A stretch of DNA of 64,000 nt from Bacillus thuringiensis (GCF_014932895.1 NZ_JACYOF010000001.1:124001-188000); one strand, 5' to 3'; shown: positions 30,228-39,647, counted from the stretch's first letter. A program made the numbers and translations. The notes: generated by a model not told the origin, from the letters alone.

Positions 30228-31220
30228 TTATTGGAGTGACTCTTTCTCCATTACGCTTGAAATCGTAGGAATTACTTCTTTCGCTACCATTTCTCTCGTT
30301 TGACGAATCGCACTAAATATCGATTGGTCATTAGAAGAACCGTGAGCCTTAATGACAGGGGCTTTCAATCCGAATAACGCTGCTCCGCCATACTCCGAAT
30401 AATCCATTTTATCTTTTAATACCATAAGTTTTGGTTTTAATACCGCTGCTGCTAATTTGCTCGTAAACGAACTCATTAGTTGCTCTTTCAACATAGAGAA
30501 TAACGCAAGTGCTGTTCCTTCTAATGATTTCAACGCCACATTACCCGTAAAACCATCACATACAACAACGTCTGCTACACCTTGCAATAAGTCTCTTGAT
30601 TCAACGTTTCCAACAAAATTAATTGGCGCATCTTTAAGCATTGCAAAGACTTGTTTCGAAAGCTCGTTACCTTTTCCATCTTCTGTTCCAACGTTTAAAA
30701 GTCCGACACGTGGATTCTTAATGCCTCTTACTTTCTCAGCGTAAACAGAACCCATTACTGCATATTGATATAAATGAATTGGTTTTGCATCAACGTTTGC
30801 CCCAACATCTAACATAACAAAGCCTTCTCCATCAACAGTAGGCATTGTAGGTGATAAAGCAGGTCGCTCAATTCCTTCCATACGACCGACAACAAACAAT
30901 CCAGCTGCCATTAAAGCCCCTGTACTACCTGCTGATATACAAGCATCCGCTTCACCATTTTTTACTTGCTGCGCCGCCAGTACCATTGAAGCTTGTTTTT
31001 TTCGACGAACGGCTCTTACTGGTTCATCTGTCGCTTCAATTTTTTCGTCTGTATGAAGAATTGTAATTCGCTCTTCACTCGTTAAGTATTGACGAATTTC
31101 TTCTTCTTTCCCTACTAACGTAATATGTATATCTGAATATTCCTTAATAGCTTTCATTGCTCCTAATACTACAGCCTTTGGAGCATGATCGCCGCCCATT
31201 GCATCTATTGCGATTTTCAT
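30228..31220 (-). CDS. plsX: Phosphate acyltransferase PlsX
   Basis: Peripheral membrane enzyme that converts acyl-ACP to acyl-phosphate, which PlsY then uses to acylate glycerol 3-phosphate. The 330-residue protein begins [18 protein letters not shown] and has the [15 protein letters not shown] and [12 protein letters not shown] blocks of the family. Its ATG overlaps the fapR stop codon by four bases (ATGA). It thus starts the lipid-synthesis genes directly under the fapR promoter. Confidence 0.97.
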   Translation of the reverse strand: MKIAIDAMGGDHAPKAVVLGAMKAIKEYSDIHITLVGKEEEIRQYLTSEERITILHTDEKIEATDEPVRAVRRKKQASMVLAAQQVKNGEADACISAGSTGALMAAGLFVVGRMEGIERPALSPTMPTVDGEGFVMLDVGANVDAKPIHLYQYAVMGSVYAEKVRGIKNPRVGLLNVGTEDGKGNELSKQVFAMLKDAPINFVGNVESRDLLQGVADVVVCDGFTGNVALKSLEGTALALFSMLKEQLMSSFTSKLAAAVLKPKLMVLKDKMDYSEYGGAALFGLKAPVIKAHGSSNDQSIFSAIRQTREMVAKEVIPTISSVMEKESLQ

Positions 31221-31810
31221 AAGTTGTTACCTTCCTCACTATAATTACTAGATCGATACATTTCAAAAGTGCCTGTAAAAACAAGTTCTTCTCCAGCAAA
31301 GCTATGCACTTTGACAACCGTCCGTCCCTTATCATTCTCTACATCTTCAACGCGCGCTTTTGCAACAACACGCTCTCCTAATTTTACAGGACGAATGTAT
31401 CGAATGGTAGACTTTGCAGTTAAAGCTAATTCTTCATCAATAACCGCAACAGCTAGTGAGTTTGCTTGTGCAAACAAATGATGCCCACGGGCAATTTGAT
31501 TTCTTTTAAATACGTGTTCTACCTTTACTTCAAAGATAGAAATCGCATGTCTATCTAACTCTATATCGATAATTTCTCCGACAACCTCTTCTAACGGTAA
31601 AGATTTCACATCTTCTTCATGTTGCTTTGTAGCTACATGCTTAATTCTCTCTCTTAATTCAGGAATAGACAGTTCCATACGATCAAGGCGTACAGTTTGT
31701 ATACTCACTTGAAATTTTTCTGCTAAATCTTCATCCGTAATAAAAGGATTCGTTTCTATTGTTTGTTGTAATAACTCTTGTCTTTCTTTTTTACTTCTTC
31801 TCTTTTTCAT
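31217..31810 (-). CDS. fapR: Transcription factor FapR, repressor of lipid synthesis genes
   Basis: Repressor that is released from DNA by malonyl-CoA and so matches phospholipid synthesis to fatty acid supply. The 197-residue protein has an N-terminal helix-turn-helix ([21 protein letters not shown]) and a C-terminal hot-dog fold that binds malonyl-CoA ([19 protein letters not shown]). The ATG at 31810 starts [14 protein letters not shown]; the open frame extends 66 codons upstream across its promoter and is rejected. A FapR-like operator overlaps the promoter. Confidence 0.97.
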   Translation of the reverse strand: MKKRRSKKERQELLQQTIETNPFITDEDLAEKFQVSIQTVRLDRMELSIPELRERIKHVATKQHEEDVKSLPLEEVVGEIIDIELDRHAISIFEVKVEHVFKRNQIARGHHLFAQANSLAVAVIDEELALTAKSTIRYIRPVKLGERVVAKARVEDVENDKGRTVVKVHSFAGEELVFTGTFEMYRSSNYSEEGNNL

Positions 31811-31825
31811 ACCGCACCATCCATT

Positions 31826-31843
31826 TTTATGACTAGGTACTAA
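31826..31843 (-). promoter_or_regulatory. FapR operator
   Basis: On the minus strand TTAGTACCTAGTCATAAA matches the known FapR box (consensus close to TTAGTACCTRNTACTAA, from memory) strongly in its first half and less well in its second. It lies at and just after the expected transcription start of fapR, a good place for repression. Confidence 0.65.
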
Positions 31844-31847
31844 CAGT

Positions 31848-31876
31848 AGTATATAATCATTAAAAGTAGAATGCAA
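31848..31876 (-). promoter_or_regulatory. Promoter of the fapR-plsX-fabD-fabG-acpP operon
   Basis: On the minus strand TTGCAT (31871-31876) and TATACT (31848-31853) are exactly 17 bases apart, which puts the transcription start near 31841 within the FapR box. Confidence 0.75.
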
Positions 31877-31898
31877 CAAAAACTTTTGCAGACTACTT

Positions 31899-33947
31899 CT
31901 AATCGAGCTTCTCTCCCTGGAACACACCTGTCCCGTCAAGATAAGTACGCAACGAAGCATACTGATCATTGTGCCAAAACGCTTCTGAATCAACCAGTAT
32001 CGCCGCATCTTGTCTCGCTGTTTCTAACGCCCGATAATCATGTACCATATCAGCAACCTTAAATTCTGGTAAACCACTTTGCTTACTTCCAAAGAAATCC
32101 CCAGGACCTCGTAACTCTAGATCTTTTTCTGACAATACAAATCCATCATTTGTTTCAGTCATAATACGCATTCTTTCTTTTCCCGTTTCTGATTTCGGAT
32201 CCGCAATTAATAAACAATATGATTGTTCACTACCACGCCCAACGCGCCCCCTAAGCTGATGAAGCTGCGATAAACCGAAACGCTCCGCGTCATAAATAAC
32301 CATTACAGTCGCATTCGGTACGTTTACACCTACCTCGACAACCGTTGTCGACACAAGAATTTGCACTTTATTTTCACTAAACTGTCCCATTATCTCTTCT
32401 TTTTCTTGAGATGATAGTCTCCCATGCATTAATCCAACTTGGCATTTCCCTTGATAATGATGAGTCAGCATACTATGTAAGTCGATAGCATTTTGTACAT
32501 CAAGTTTCTCAGACTCTTCAATAAGGGGACAAATAACATATGCCTGTCTTCCTTTTTTTATCTCTTTCTCCACAAAACCGAGCACACGATCTAACATGTC
32601 ATGTTTTGCCCAATACGTTTCGATTACCTTTCTACCAGCTGGCATTTCATCAATAATAGAAACGTCCATCTCTCCAAATGCAGTGATAGCTAACGTTCGC
32701 GGAATTGGTGTCGCTGTCATAAATAATACATCAGGACTTTCACCTTTCTCCCGTAAAACCCGACGCTGTGCCACACCAAATCGATGTTGTTCATCAGTAA
32801 TAACGAGACCTAACTTATGAAATATAACTTCATCTTGAATTAAAGCATGTGTCCCAACAAGGATATCTACTTCTCCTTGCTCTAATTTCGCCAAAATTTC
32901 TCGGCGCCTCGCACCTTTAACAGAACTTGTTAACAATTCAACCTTCATACCAAAATGTGAAAATGTTTCCGCAAGCGACTGATAATGCTGCTCGGCTAAA
33001 ATTTCAGTAGGAACCATTAAAGCCCCTTGATAATGAGCTAATTTCGCCGCATAGAGGCCAATCGCAGCAACAACTGTTTTCCCAGAACCAACGTCACCTT
33101 GTAACAGTCGATTCATCCGATAACGAGATGTCATATCCTTTAAAATTTCATCTACAACTCGGCGCTGCGCACCAGTTAATGGAAACGGAAGTGTCTCGAT
33201 AAATTCTTGTAATTCTGCTGACGGGATTTCCTTCTTCGTCCCTTTTGAATTTTCTCTCTCCATTTTCCGTAATGTTTGCATTTTTAGCTGAAATAAGAAA
33301 AACTCCTCATATACAAAACGGCGACGAGCTTGCTTTAAATCTTCCTGCCCCACTGGAAAATGCAACGCCCTGAGTGCTTCATAACGTGGTAATAATTTAT
33401 ACCGATTTAATAAACCATCCGGTAGTACTTCGACTATAGAATCTCCATACTCCTTTAATGCTTGGGCAATAAAACGGCGCATCTGTTTTACTGTAAGCTT
33501 TCCCTTCACTGAGTATACAGGCTCTACTTCTTGTTGACGAGCAACCGGTCCAAAATGAAGCTCTGATACAGCAATTGTTTGACGATGTTGATCCCATTTA
33601 CCAGTAATCGTTACCGTTTCATCCAACTTTAACTTTTGCTTATAGTAAGGTCTATTAAAACATACAGCCGTAATTAAATAACGCCCGACGAGAACACGAA
33701 CTGTAAGACGTGATTTCTTCTTACCATAGTATTGTAGTAAAGGAGCACTATGAACTTTCCCTTCAACTGTTACACGCTCATCATGCTTTACTTCAGCAAG
33801 ATCTTTCATCGCATAATCTTCATAACGGTACGGAAAATGTTCTAATAGATGAGAAACTGTATAAATTCCCATCTCGTGTAGTAATTCAGATGTTTCTCCT
33901 CCGATTCCCTTTACATCTGTAACAGGAACTTGTACAACTTCATTCAA
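31899..33947 (-). CDS. recG: ATP-dependent DNA helicase RecG
   Basis: Branch-migrating helicase that remodels stalled forks and Holliday junctions. The 682-residue protein has an N-terminal wedge/OB domain followed by Walker [12 protein letters not shown], the DEQH box and C-terminal helicase motifs such as QLRGRVGRG. The start is read as TTG at 33947 ([11 protein letters not shown]), ten bases from GGAG; the GTG at 33956 is too close to that site. The fapR promoter lies between its stop and fapR. Confidence 0.95.
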   Translation of the reverse strand: MNEVVQVPVTDVKGIGGETSELLHEMGIYTVSHLLEHFPYRYEDYAMKDLAEVKHDERVTVEGKVHSAPLLQYYGKKKSRLTVRVLVGRYLITAVCFNRPYYKQKLKLDETVTITGKWDQHRQTIAVSELHFGPVARQQEVEPVYSVKGKLTVKQMRRFIAQALKEYGDSIVEVLPDGLLNRYKLLPRYEALRALHFPVGQEDLKQARRRFVYEEFFLFQLKMQTLRKMERENSKGTKKEIPSAELQEFIETLPFPLTGAQRRVVDEILKDMTSRYRMNRLLQGDVGSGKTVVAAIGLYAAKLAHYQGALMVPTEILAEQHYQSLAETFSHFGMKVELLTSSVKGARRREILAKLEQGEVDILVGTHALIQDEVIFHKLGLVITDEQHRFGVAQRRVLREKGESPDVLFMTATPIPRTLAITAFGEMDVSIIDEMPAGRKVIETYWAKHDMLDRVLGFVEKEIKKGRQAYVICPLIEESEKLDVQNAIDLHSMLTHHYQGKCQVGLMHGRLSSQEKEEIMGQFSENKVQILVSTTVVEVGVNVPNATVMVIYDAERFGLSQLHQLRGRVGRGSEQSYCLLIADPKSETGKERMRIMTETNDGFVLSEKDLELRGPGDFFGSKQSGLPEFKVADMVHDYRALETARQDAAILVDSEAFWHNDQYASLRTYLDGTGVFQGEKLD

Positions 33948-34040
33948 GATTCTCACACTCCGTCACATTATTTTCTTTGTTGCACTCTATTTGAGTATCA
34001 ATTAACATCTGTAATCGCTATCTTTCACCTTATATATTCT

Positions 34041-34070
34041 ATCATAGGCATTCTAAGAGAAACTACTCAA
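34041..34070 (-). promoter_or_regulatory. Promoter candidate for recG
   Basis: On the minus strand TTGAGT (34065-34070) and TATGAT (34041-34046) are 18 bases apart, about 95 bases before the recG start and just after the fakA terminator. Confidence 0.5.
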
Positions 34071-34090
34071 ATCCCTTATATACAACAAGT

Positions 34091-34128
34091 AAAAAAAGAG
34101 CCTCACTATTAGCAGCAAGGCTCTTTTC
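34091..34128 (-). terminator. Rho-independent terminator after fakA
   Basis: On the minus strand AAAAGAGCC and GGCTCTTTT, extended by a few more pairs, close a loop and end in TTTTTTT. It lies about 110 bases after the fakA stop, with a non-coding stretch between. Confidence 0.8.
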
Positions 34129-34237
34129 TTTATTCAATATGCTAGCCTTTTGAATAAAAACTAGTAATAAACTTCATAATACTACTTCTCACCCATTAGC
34201 AAGTAAGTAATCCATTTATTTTCAAAACAAATCTTTT

Positions 34238-35914
34238 TTATTCTACAGAGAAGATGAAAGAATACACTGGTTGATTCCCAGCATGCACTTCTACTTCTGC
34301 ATCTTCAAATTTTCCTTCTACAAATTCAACTAACTCAGCTACTTCTTCATCAGTTGCATCTTCACCTTGTAGAATCGTTACGATTTCAGAATCCTCATCA
34401 ATTAACGCTTCTAGTAATTGCTTCGCAGCCCCTACTTTTTCAATATTTGTAGATACAATTTTCCCATCTGCAATACACATGAAATCATCTTTTTGAATTG
34501 CTACACCGTCAATTTCCGTATCACGAACAGCATACGTAATTTGACCCGTTTTCACATGAGATAAAGCTTCTTTCATGTTTTCTTCATTCTCTTCTAACGT
34601 TCCAACTGGATTAAACGCTAACATTGCAGCCATACCTTGAGGAACTGTTTTCGAACGAACAACAATAACTTCTTGATCTACAACTGACGCTGCTTGTTCT
34701 GCTGCCATCACGATATTTCCATTATTCGGTAGAATAATGATTTTTTCAGCATTCGCCTCTTCAATCGCCTTCACGATATCCTCCGTACTTGGATTCATCG
34801 TTTGGCCACCTTCGATAACTTTCGTTGCACCAATGCTCTCAAATAAAGTTTTAATACCAGAACCCATAGCTACAGTTACAATACCGTACGGTTGCTTCTC
34901 TTTTGGCTGACTTGTTTGCTCAGGCACCATAGTAGGTTCATCTAATAAAGCAGTATGCTGTTCACGCATATTCTCTACTTTAATCTTAATTAAACTACCG
35001 TAACGTTGTCCGTAGTTCATAGCATCTCCAGGATGTTCTGCATGGATATGAACTTTTACAATTTCATCATCAGATACAACTAATAACGAATCACCATACA
35101 CACTAATATCTTCACGGAATTTTTGCTCAGAGAAATTATGCTCTTTCACTTTTTCAGCCTCTAATTTCACCATGAACTCCGTACAATATCCATACTTAAT
35201 ATCTTCTGTACTTAATTGGCTTTGTACACTACGGTGATGTTCTGCGCGCACCATTTCATTCATAGATGGTTGCGTCGGCACATCAGAAGAAATTGTTTCT
35301 CCTTTTAAGTCAGCTAAAAATCCTTCGTATACAACAACAAGACCTTTACCACCGCTATCTACAACGCCAACTTGTTTTAATACAGGTAATAAATCCGGCG
35401 TACGATTTAACGATGCATTTGCTTCTTTCACAACGTCTTCCATAAACAAAACAAAGTCGCGCTGTTTTTTCGCAACTGTCACTGCATATTTACCCGTTTC
35501 TCTTGCAACCGTTAAAATCGTTCCTTCGATTGGTTTCATAACCGCTTTGTAAGCCGCCTCTACTCCAGCTTCTAAAGCTGCAGCAAAATCAACTGTAGTT
35601 AATTCTTCTTTTTGTTCAATTGATTTAGAGAATCCACGGAATAACTGAGATAAAATTACACCAGAGTTACCACGAGCTCCCATTAATAATCCTTTGGCTA
35701 AACTTACACCAACTTTACCAGCATGCTGTGAAGGATTTGCTTTCACTTCACGTGCGCCTGAAGTCATTGATAAGTTCATGTTTGTACCGGTATCGCCATC
35801 TGGAACTGGAAATACGTTTAATGCATCAACAAGCTGAACATTATTTGTTAAATTATTCGCTCCTTGCATGATCATTTGTGATAAACGTTTTCCATCAATT
35901 TTTTGAATTGACAC
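34238..35914 (-). CDS. fakA: Fatty acid kinase catalytic subunit FakA (YloV)
   Basis: Phosphorylates fatty acids held by a FakB (DegV-like) carrier so that host or recycled fatty acids can enter phospholipids. The N-terminal DhaL-type nucleotide domain carries FPVPDGDTGTNM with metal-binding Asp39 and Asp41, and GARGNSGVILSQLF; the C-terminal part is the conserved FakA central and FakB-interacting region. The 558-residue protein starts at a GTG after AAGGAGG. It forms a pair with yloU, 22 bases upstream, as in B. subtilis and staphylococci. Confidence 0.93.
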   Translation of the reverse strand: MSIQKIDGKRLSQMIMQGANNLTNNVQLVDALNVFPVPDGDTGTNMNLSMTSGAREVKANPSQHAGKVGVSLAKGLLMGARGNSGVILSQLFRGFSKSIEQKEELTTVDFAAALEAGVEAAYKAVMKPIEGTILTVARETGKYAVTVAKKQRDFVLFMEDVVKEANASLNRTPDLLPVLKQVGVVDSGGKGLVVVYEGFLADLKGETISSDVPTQPSMNEMVRAEHHRSVQSQLSTEDIKYGYCTEFMVKLEAEKVKEHNFSEQKFREDISVYGDSLLVVSDDEIVKVHIHAEHPGDAMNYGQRYGSLIKIKVENMREQHTALLDEPTMVPEQTSQPKEKQPYGIVTVAMGSGIKTLFESIGATKVIEGGQTMNPSTEDIVKAIEEANAEKIIILPNNGNIVMAAEQAASVVDQEVIVVRSKTVPQGMAAMLAFNPVGTLEENEENMKEALSHVKTGQITYAVRDTEIDGVAIQKDDFMCIADGKIVSTNIEKVGAAKQLLEALIDEDSEIVTILQGEDATDEEVAELVEFVEGKFEDAEVEVHAGNQPVYSFIFSVE

Positions 35915-35936
35915 AGATTTTCCTCCTTAATGCACA

Positions 35937-36299
35937 TTACAAGTTTATTACTTTAACTCCTTGTACGTAGATGTTTACAGAATCTACTGCTAGTCCTACA
36001 GTTTGATCTAATGTATATTTCACTTTCGTCTGCACGTTATGTGCTACTTCTGAAATTTTCGTACCATAGCTCACAATAATATACATATCAATATGTACTT
36101 CATCTTCATCTTTACGAACAATAACGCCTCTAGTGAAGTTTTCTTTTCGTAAAATGTCTGTTAATCCATCTTTTAACTGATTTTTTGATGCCATACCTAC
36201 GATACCGTAGCAATCTACTGCGGCACCTCCAGCAATTGTTGCAATTACATCTGTACTAATATCAATTTGACCGTACTTCGTTTTAATTTCAATTGACAT
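35937..36299 (-). CDS. yloU: Asp23/Gls24 family envelope stress protein YloU
   Basis: A 120-residue Asp23/Gls24-family protein, starting MSIEIKTKYGQIDIS and containing the family blocks GIVGMA and VDMYIIVSYG-like segments (here VHIDMYIIVSYG). Members are cytoplasmic and often membrane-associated, and the family is linked to envelope stress. Its precise job is unknown, but it is nearly always next to fakA, suggesting a link to fatty acid uptake or membrane state. Confidence 0.88.
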   Translation of the reverse strand: MSIEIKTKYGQIDISTDVIATIAGGAAVDCYGIVGMASKNQLKDGLTDILRKENFTRGVIVRKDEDEVHIDMYIIVSYGTKISEVAHNVQTKVKYTLDQTVGLAVDSVNIYVQGVKVINL

Positions 36300-36455
36300 C
36301 TCGTTTCCCCCTTCATAAATGGTGAAAGTGAGCTAGACTACTTTAGTTACTATCATATAATCTTTTCAAAGAAAATTCCATCGTTCTTTCTTTTCACTCT
36401 CATATTTTATGTTTTATACTACACTTTTTTATGATGAGCAAAATAGTCCATTGTT

Positions 36456-36487
36456 ATTATACAACATGTACCACTATAATATGTCAA
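36456..36487 (-). promoter_or_regulatory. Promoter candidate for yloU-fakA
   Basis: On the minus strand TTGACA (36482-36487) is followed by TATAAT (36456-36461). Both hexamers are perfect, but the 20-base spacer is longer than usual, so an activator or an alternative -35 may be involved. Confidence 0.45.
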
Positions 36488-36552
36488 GCAAATTTTCTTG
36501 ATTTCAATTTTTCTGCACTGACATATAGTGTCAAGTAATTTTTCTTGATTTC
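36482..36552 (-). repeat. Duplicated 24-bp box containing TTGACA
   Basis: Two copies (36482-36505 and 36529-36552) match at 22 of 24 positions and are 47 bases apart. On the minus strand each reads GAAATCAAGAAAA, then CTTGACA. Each contains the inverted repeat TCAAG-N8-CTTGA, which is operator-like. Confidence 0.7.
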
Positions 36553-36675
36553 TTTTTTCTACGGTGTTGCATTCTCTTTTTAGTTGTGTTAAATTATAGT
36601 AGTGTTTTTAGCATCGCATAAAAGACTAACATTGAAAAATTACGTATGGTAAGGTATCAAGGGAGGGAAATATAA

Positions 36676-36864
36676 ATGGCTCGTGTTTGTGCTATTACTG
36701 GAAGAAAAGCTCGTTCTGGTAACTCTCGTTCTCACGCAATGAACGCTACAAAACGTAAATGGGGCGCTAACCTTCAAAAAGTTCGCGTACGCATCGACGG
36801 AAAAGTTCAACGTGTTTACGTTTCTGCTAGAGCATTAAAATCTGGCAAAATCGAACGTGTTTAA
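36676..36864 (+). CDS. rpmB: 50S ribosomal protein L28
   Basis: Large-subunit protein. The 62-residue sequence begins [16 protein letters not shown] and ends [14 protein letters not shown], typical of the zinc-free form, since it has only one cysteine. GGGAGGG precedes the ATG. It is read opposite to all its neighbours and has its own terminator, as in B. subtilis. Confidence 0.98.
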
Positions 36865-36865
36865 T

Positions 36866-36898
36866 AATAAAAAAAAGAGCCACTAGGCTCTTTTTTTA
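36866..36898 (+). terminator. Rho-independent terminator after rpmB
   Basis: AAAAAAGAGCC and GGCTCTTTTTTT form a stem with loop ACTA, directly after the rpmB stop codon. Confidence 0.88.
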
Positions 36899-36909
36899 CT
36901 ATACCAATG

Positions 36910-36939
36910 GAAAAAGCACCGGTAATAGGTGCTTTTTTT
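36910..36939 (-). terminator. Rho-independent terminator after spoVM
   Basis: On the minus strand AAAAAAGCACC pairs with GGTGCTTTTT around a TATTACC-type loop. It overlaps the last bases of spoVM, and its A/T tracts suit termination from either side. Confidence 0.75.
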
Positions 36940-37018
36940 AGTCTTTTTTGAAGGTATTTAACATTGCTCGAACAATTCCACCAAGAAATTTAGGTAACTT
37001 AATTGTATAAAATCTCAT
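36938..37018 (-). CDS. spoVM: Stage V sporulation protein M
   Basis: A 26-residue peptide, MRFYTIKLPKFLGGIVRAML and then NTFKKD, nearly identical in plan to B. subtilis SpoVM. It forms an amphipathic helix that recognises the positively curved forespore membrane and anchors SpoIVA, starting spore coat assembly; Pro9 fits the known importance of that residue. TTAGGAGGG sits just before the ATG. It lies between thiN and rpmB as in B. subtilis. It is easily missed because of its size. Confidence 0.95.
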   Translation of the reverse strand: MRFYTIKLPKFLGGIVRAMLNTFKKD

Positions 37019-37053
37019 GGTTTCCCTCCTAATCCCCATTACTCCACTTGTTC

Positions 37054-37061
37054 ACTATATG
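37054..37061 (-). promoter_or_regulatory. Sigma-E-like -10 element before spoVM
   Basis: On the minus strand CATATAGT matches seven of eight positions of the sigma-E -10 consensus CATACANT, with GAAACAAT 14 bases upstream as a possible -35. spoVM is transcribed by sigma-E in B. subtilis, so the site makes sense. Confidence 0.4.
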
Positions 37062-37084
37062 ATGTAAGGAGCAAAATTGTTTCT

Positions 37085-37726
37085 TTAATCAGTGCTTCTT
37101 ATCATCATTAATATGCCGGAAGTAAATGAAAAAGTACCTTTTTCCTCAATGAGTTCATTACTAATACAAAGTGTCGATCCCCACTCTATAGTTCTATTCG
37201 TAAGAGGATACTTAAAACCGAGTAAAGTAATACCTTCCACTATTTCAGTAACTGGCACAAAAGATACATAAGGGAAATTTTTATTTTCTTCAATTATATG
37301 CATACCAACTTTTTTAACTGTTATTTCATTTTTATTGTCTACAATGCACATTTCTATCTCTACTTCTAACCCTTTTAAAAGCATTTGTATATTTGCTAAG
37401 CCGTGATCAAGCCTTCCACCAGTAGCTCCAAAAATACGAATTAATGTCGGATTCTGTTCTAACGCCCAGTTAATTGCAATTTCTAAATCTGTTTGATCCT
37501 TTTCACGTGGAACAATATGCAATTCATTCGTTTGCTGTCCCATCCATACTAATTCCTCTTCCGTAACTGAGTCATAATCGCCGAACGCAACAGCAGGGGT
37601 GATGCCTCTTTTCAATAAGCGGTACACTCCTCTATCAACTGCCGCCCACACTACATTTTCATTTTCATATCGAGAAAAATCTGCGCAATATTCTGCAGGC
37701 CCTCCTGCTAAAATATGAATAATCAT
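37085..37726 (-). CDS. thiN: Thiamine pyrophosphokinase
   Basis: Transfers pyrophosphate from ATP to thiamine, forming the cofactor TPP. The 213-residue protein has the conserved AVDRGVYRLL, GDYDSV and EKDQTDLEIAINWAL motifs and GATGGRLDHGLANI, which make up the catalytic domain. It lies 139 bases after rpe and before spoVM, the same order as in B. subtilis. Confidence 0.95.
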   Translation of the reverse strand: MIIHILAGGPAEYCADFSRYENENVVWAAVDRGVYRLLKRGITPAVAFGDYDSVTEEELVWMGQQTNELHIVPREKDQTDLEIAINWALEQNPTLIRIFGATGGRLDHGLANIQMLLKGLEVEIEMCIVDNKNEITVKKVGMHIIEENKNFPYVSFVPVTEIVEGITLLGFKYPLTNRTIEWGSTLCISNELIEEKGTFSFTSGILMMIRSTD

Positions 37727-37746
37727 TTGTTCTTCCCCTTCTATTG

Positions 37747-37784
37747 TAAAAAGGCAATCTACCGAATGGCAGATTGCCTTTTTA
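37747..37784 (-). terminator. Rho-independent terminator between rpe and thiN
   Basis: AAAAAGGCAATCT and AGATTGCCTTTTT form a perfect 13-bp stem. It lies about 80 bases after the rpe stop and 20 bases before the thiN start, and its symmetry would let it act in both directions. Confidence 0.85.
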
Positions 37785-37865
37785 CATATTTTTTGCTCTA
37801 TCCTGTGTAAATAGTGAACTCTTACTAAACTAGAAGCTTCACTAGGATAAAAGTTCGCTCATTCA

Positions 37866-38510
37866 TTATCCACGAATGACACGAATTGCTTCACCGCGGT
37901 CTTTTTGATTGTATACCGCTGATCCAGCTACAAGAACATTTGCCCCTGCTTCAACGCAAAGTCTTGCCGTTTCAGCGTTAACACCACCATCAACTTCAAT
38001 TTCCACTTGTAGATTTCGCTCTTTAACCATTTCTGCAACCTGTTTAATTTTCGGTAATACAGAATGGATAAATTTCTGTCCACCAAATCCAGGATTTACT
38101 GTCATAAGTAACACCATATCTATATCTTCTAACACATGCTCAATCATTGAAACTGGCGTATGTGGATTTAATACGACTCCAGCTTTAATACCATGAGATT
38201 TGATTAACTGAATTGTACGATGTAAATGAGGACACGTCTCTACATGAACAGTAATAATATCCGCCCCTGCTTTTGCAAAAGTCGGGATATAGTTATCAGG
38301 ATTTTCAATCATTAAATGTACATCTAACGGCAATGATGTAATTGGACGAATCGCTTCAACAATTAATGGTCCAATCGTAATATTTGGTACGAAATGTCCA
38401 TCCATTACATCGACATGGATGTAATCTGCTCCACCTTTTTCTACATCTTTAATTTCTTCCCCTAATTTTGAAAAATCTGCTGATAAAATCGATGGTGCAA
38501 TTTTAATCAT
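37866..38510 (-). CDS. rpe: Ribulose-phosphate 3-epimerase
   Basis: Interconverts ribulose 5-phosphate and xylulose 5-phosphate in the pentose phosphate pathway. The 214-residue TIM barrel shows [25 protein letters not shown] and [10 protein letters not shown], with the histidine and aspartate metal ligands in place, and a C-terminal [10 protein letters not shown]. It begins two bases after the rsgA stop. Confidence 0.97.
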   Translation of the reverse strand: MIKIAPSILSADFSKLGEEIKDVEKGGADYIHVDVMDGHFVPNITIGPLIVEAIRPITSLPLDVHLMIENPDNYIPTFAKAGADIITVHVETCPHLHRTIQLIKSHGIKAGVVLNPHTPVSMIEHVLEDIDMVLLMTVNPGFGGQKFIHSVLPKIKQVAEMVKERNLQVEIEVDGGVNAETARLCVEAGANVLVAGSAVYNQKDRGEAIRVIRG

Positions 38511-38512
38511 GA

Positions 38513-39394
38513 CTAATACCTCGGCTTTCTCTCTCTAATTTCTTCTACGAATTGTTTGTAATTCTTATAACGATATTCAGTAATCTTCCCTTCTTCAACA
38601 GCAGCTTTCACCGCACATTTTGGTTCAGAAAGATGTGTACACCCTCTAAATTTACAGTATTGGCTCGCTTCTTTCAACTCTGGAAAACAATATGTAAGAT
38701 CTTCTACCTCTATATCTATGAAATCTAGTGAACTAAAACCAGGTGTATCTGCTACAAGTCCACTCCCGATTGCAATTAATTCTACGTGCCTTGTCGTATG
38801 CTTCCCGCGTCCTAAATGTGAGGAAATATCATTTGTTTTCAATTCTAAGTCTGGACGTAGAACGTTAAGCATTGAAGATTTCCCAACACCGGACTGACCT
38901 GCAACGACAGAAATACAACCTTCTAAGTATGGCTTTAAAATATCAATACTTTCTGATGTATTTATAGAAGTAAATAATACATCATAACCCATTTCACGAT
39001 AATCATTAGCATAAGCTTCAACGGTTTCTCTCATCTTTTCATCCACTAAATCCATTTTACTGATACAAATAATTGGCTTAATATTATGATATTCAATTAG
39101 CACTAAAAATCGATCTAACAACCCTGGATTAAAATCTGGTTCTACTGCAGAAAAAACGAGAATCGCTTGATCCACATTTGCAATAGGAGGTCTAACAAGC
39201 TCATTTTTTCGATCAAATACTTCAAGCACATAACCTTCATTTGGATTATCCGCTTGAAAAACGACTTGGTCTCCTACAAGTGGTGTAATTTTATTCTTTC
39301 GAAATACACCACGCCCGCGACATTGTGTAATCCCTTCTTCATGCTGCACATAATAAAACCCACTTAAAGCTTTTACAATTTTTCCTTCTGGCAT
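38513..39394 (-). CDS. rsgA: Ribosome small-subunit-dependent GTPase RsgA (YloQ/CpgA)
   Basis: Circularly permuted GTPase that checks late 30S assembly. An N-terminal OB domain is followed by G4 SKMD (112-115), then the P-loop GQSGVGKS (166-173), and a C-terminal zinc site with Cys247, Cys252, His254 and Cys260. AAAGGAG precedes the start. It follows prpC-prkC; in B. subtilis the homologue is a PrkC substrate, so the neighbours may be functionally linked. Confidence 0.96.
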   Translation of the reverse strand: MPEGKIVKALSGFYYVQHEEGITQCRGRGVFRKNKITPLVGDQVVFQADNPNEGYVLEVFDRKNELVRPPIANVDQAILVFSAVEPDFNPGLLDRFLVLIEYHNIKPIICISKMDLVDEKMRETVEAYANDYREMGYDVLFTSINTSESIDILKPYLEGCISVVAGQSGVGKSSMLNVLRPDLELKTNDISSHLGRGKHTTRHVELIAIGSGLVADTPGFSSLDFIDIEVEDLTYCFPELKEASQYCKFRGCTHLSEPKCAVKAAVEEGKITEYRYKNYKQFVEEIRERKPRY

Positions 39395-39581
39395 ATAATT
39401 CTCCTTTATTTTACATAAAGTAAAGCTGTAATTAAAAATGAATGGTTTTAAACTTTTTAAACGATTATTTCAAAACCCATCAAATATATACCTTTGTTAA
39501 TATACATGATAATCTTCCACCAAATTCAACATAATATTTACAGCCGTATCACTTTAGTAGCTTTTTGAACCATATATTTTT

Positions 39582-39620
39582 GCCTGCTATACCGTCCACT
39601 TTGTAGACAGCATAACAGGC
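39582..39620 (-). other. 18-bp hairpin in the prkC 3' region, no T-tract
   Basis: Two 18-base arms (39582-39599 and 39603-39620) around a 3-base loop. On the minus strand all 18 positions pair, 14 Watson-Crick and 4 G-U; on the plus strand the same four would be A-C mismatches. It starts 28 bases after the prkC stop and is followed by AAAAATATATGG, not by a T-run. It looks like a conserved RNA structure in the prkC transcript. Confidence 0.7.
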
Positions 39621-39647
39621 AAGAATAATAAGCAAGGACTTTCACTA

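Larger units (their letters stand above)
36300..36675. other. Divergent regulatory gap between yloU and rpmB
   Basis: This 376-base non-coding stretch separates genes read in opposite directions. It holds a duplicated 24-base box (36482-36552), a minus-strand TTGACA with a TATAAT downstream, and, toward rpmB, a plus-strand TTGCAT (36569-36574) followed by a TAAATT/TATAGT region. I see no small gene in it. Confidence 0.7.

Noticed and set aside
31811-32008. Upstream extension of fapR by 66 codons
   Set aside because: It would translate through the fapR promoter and operator and overlap the end of recG; the shorter 197-residue product has the family length.
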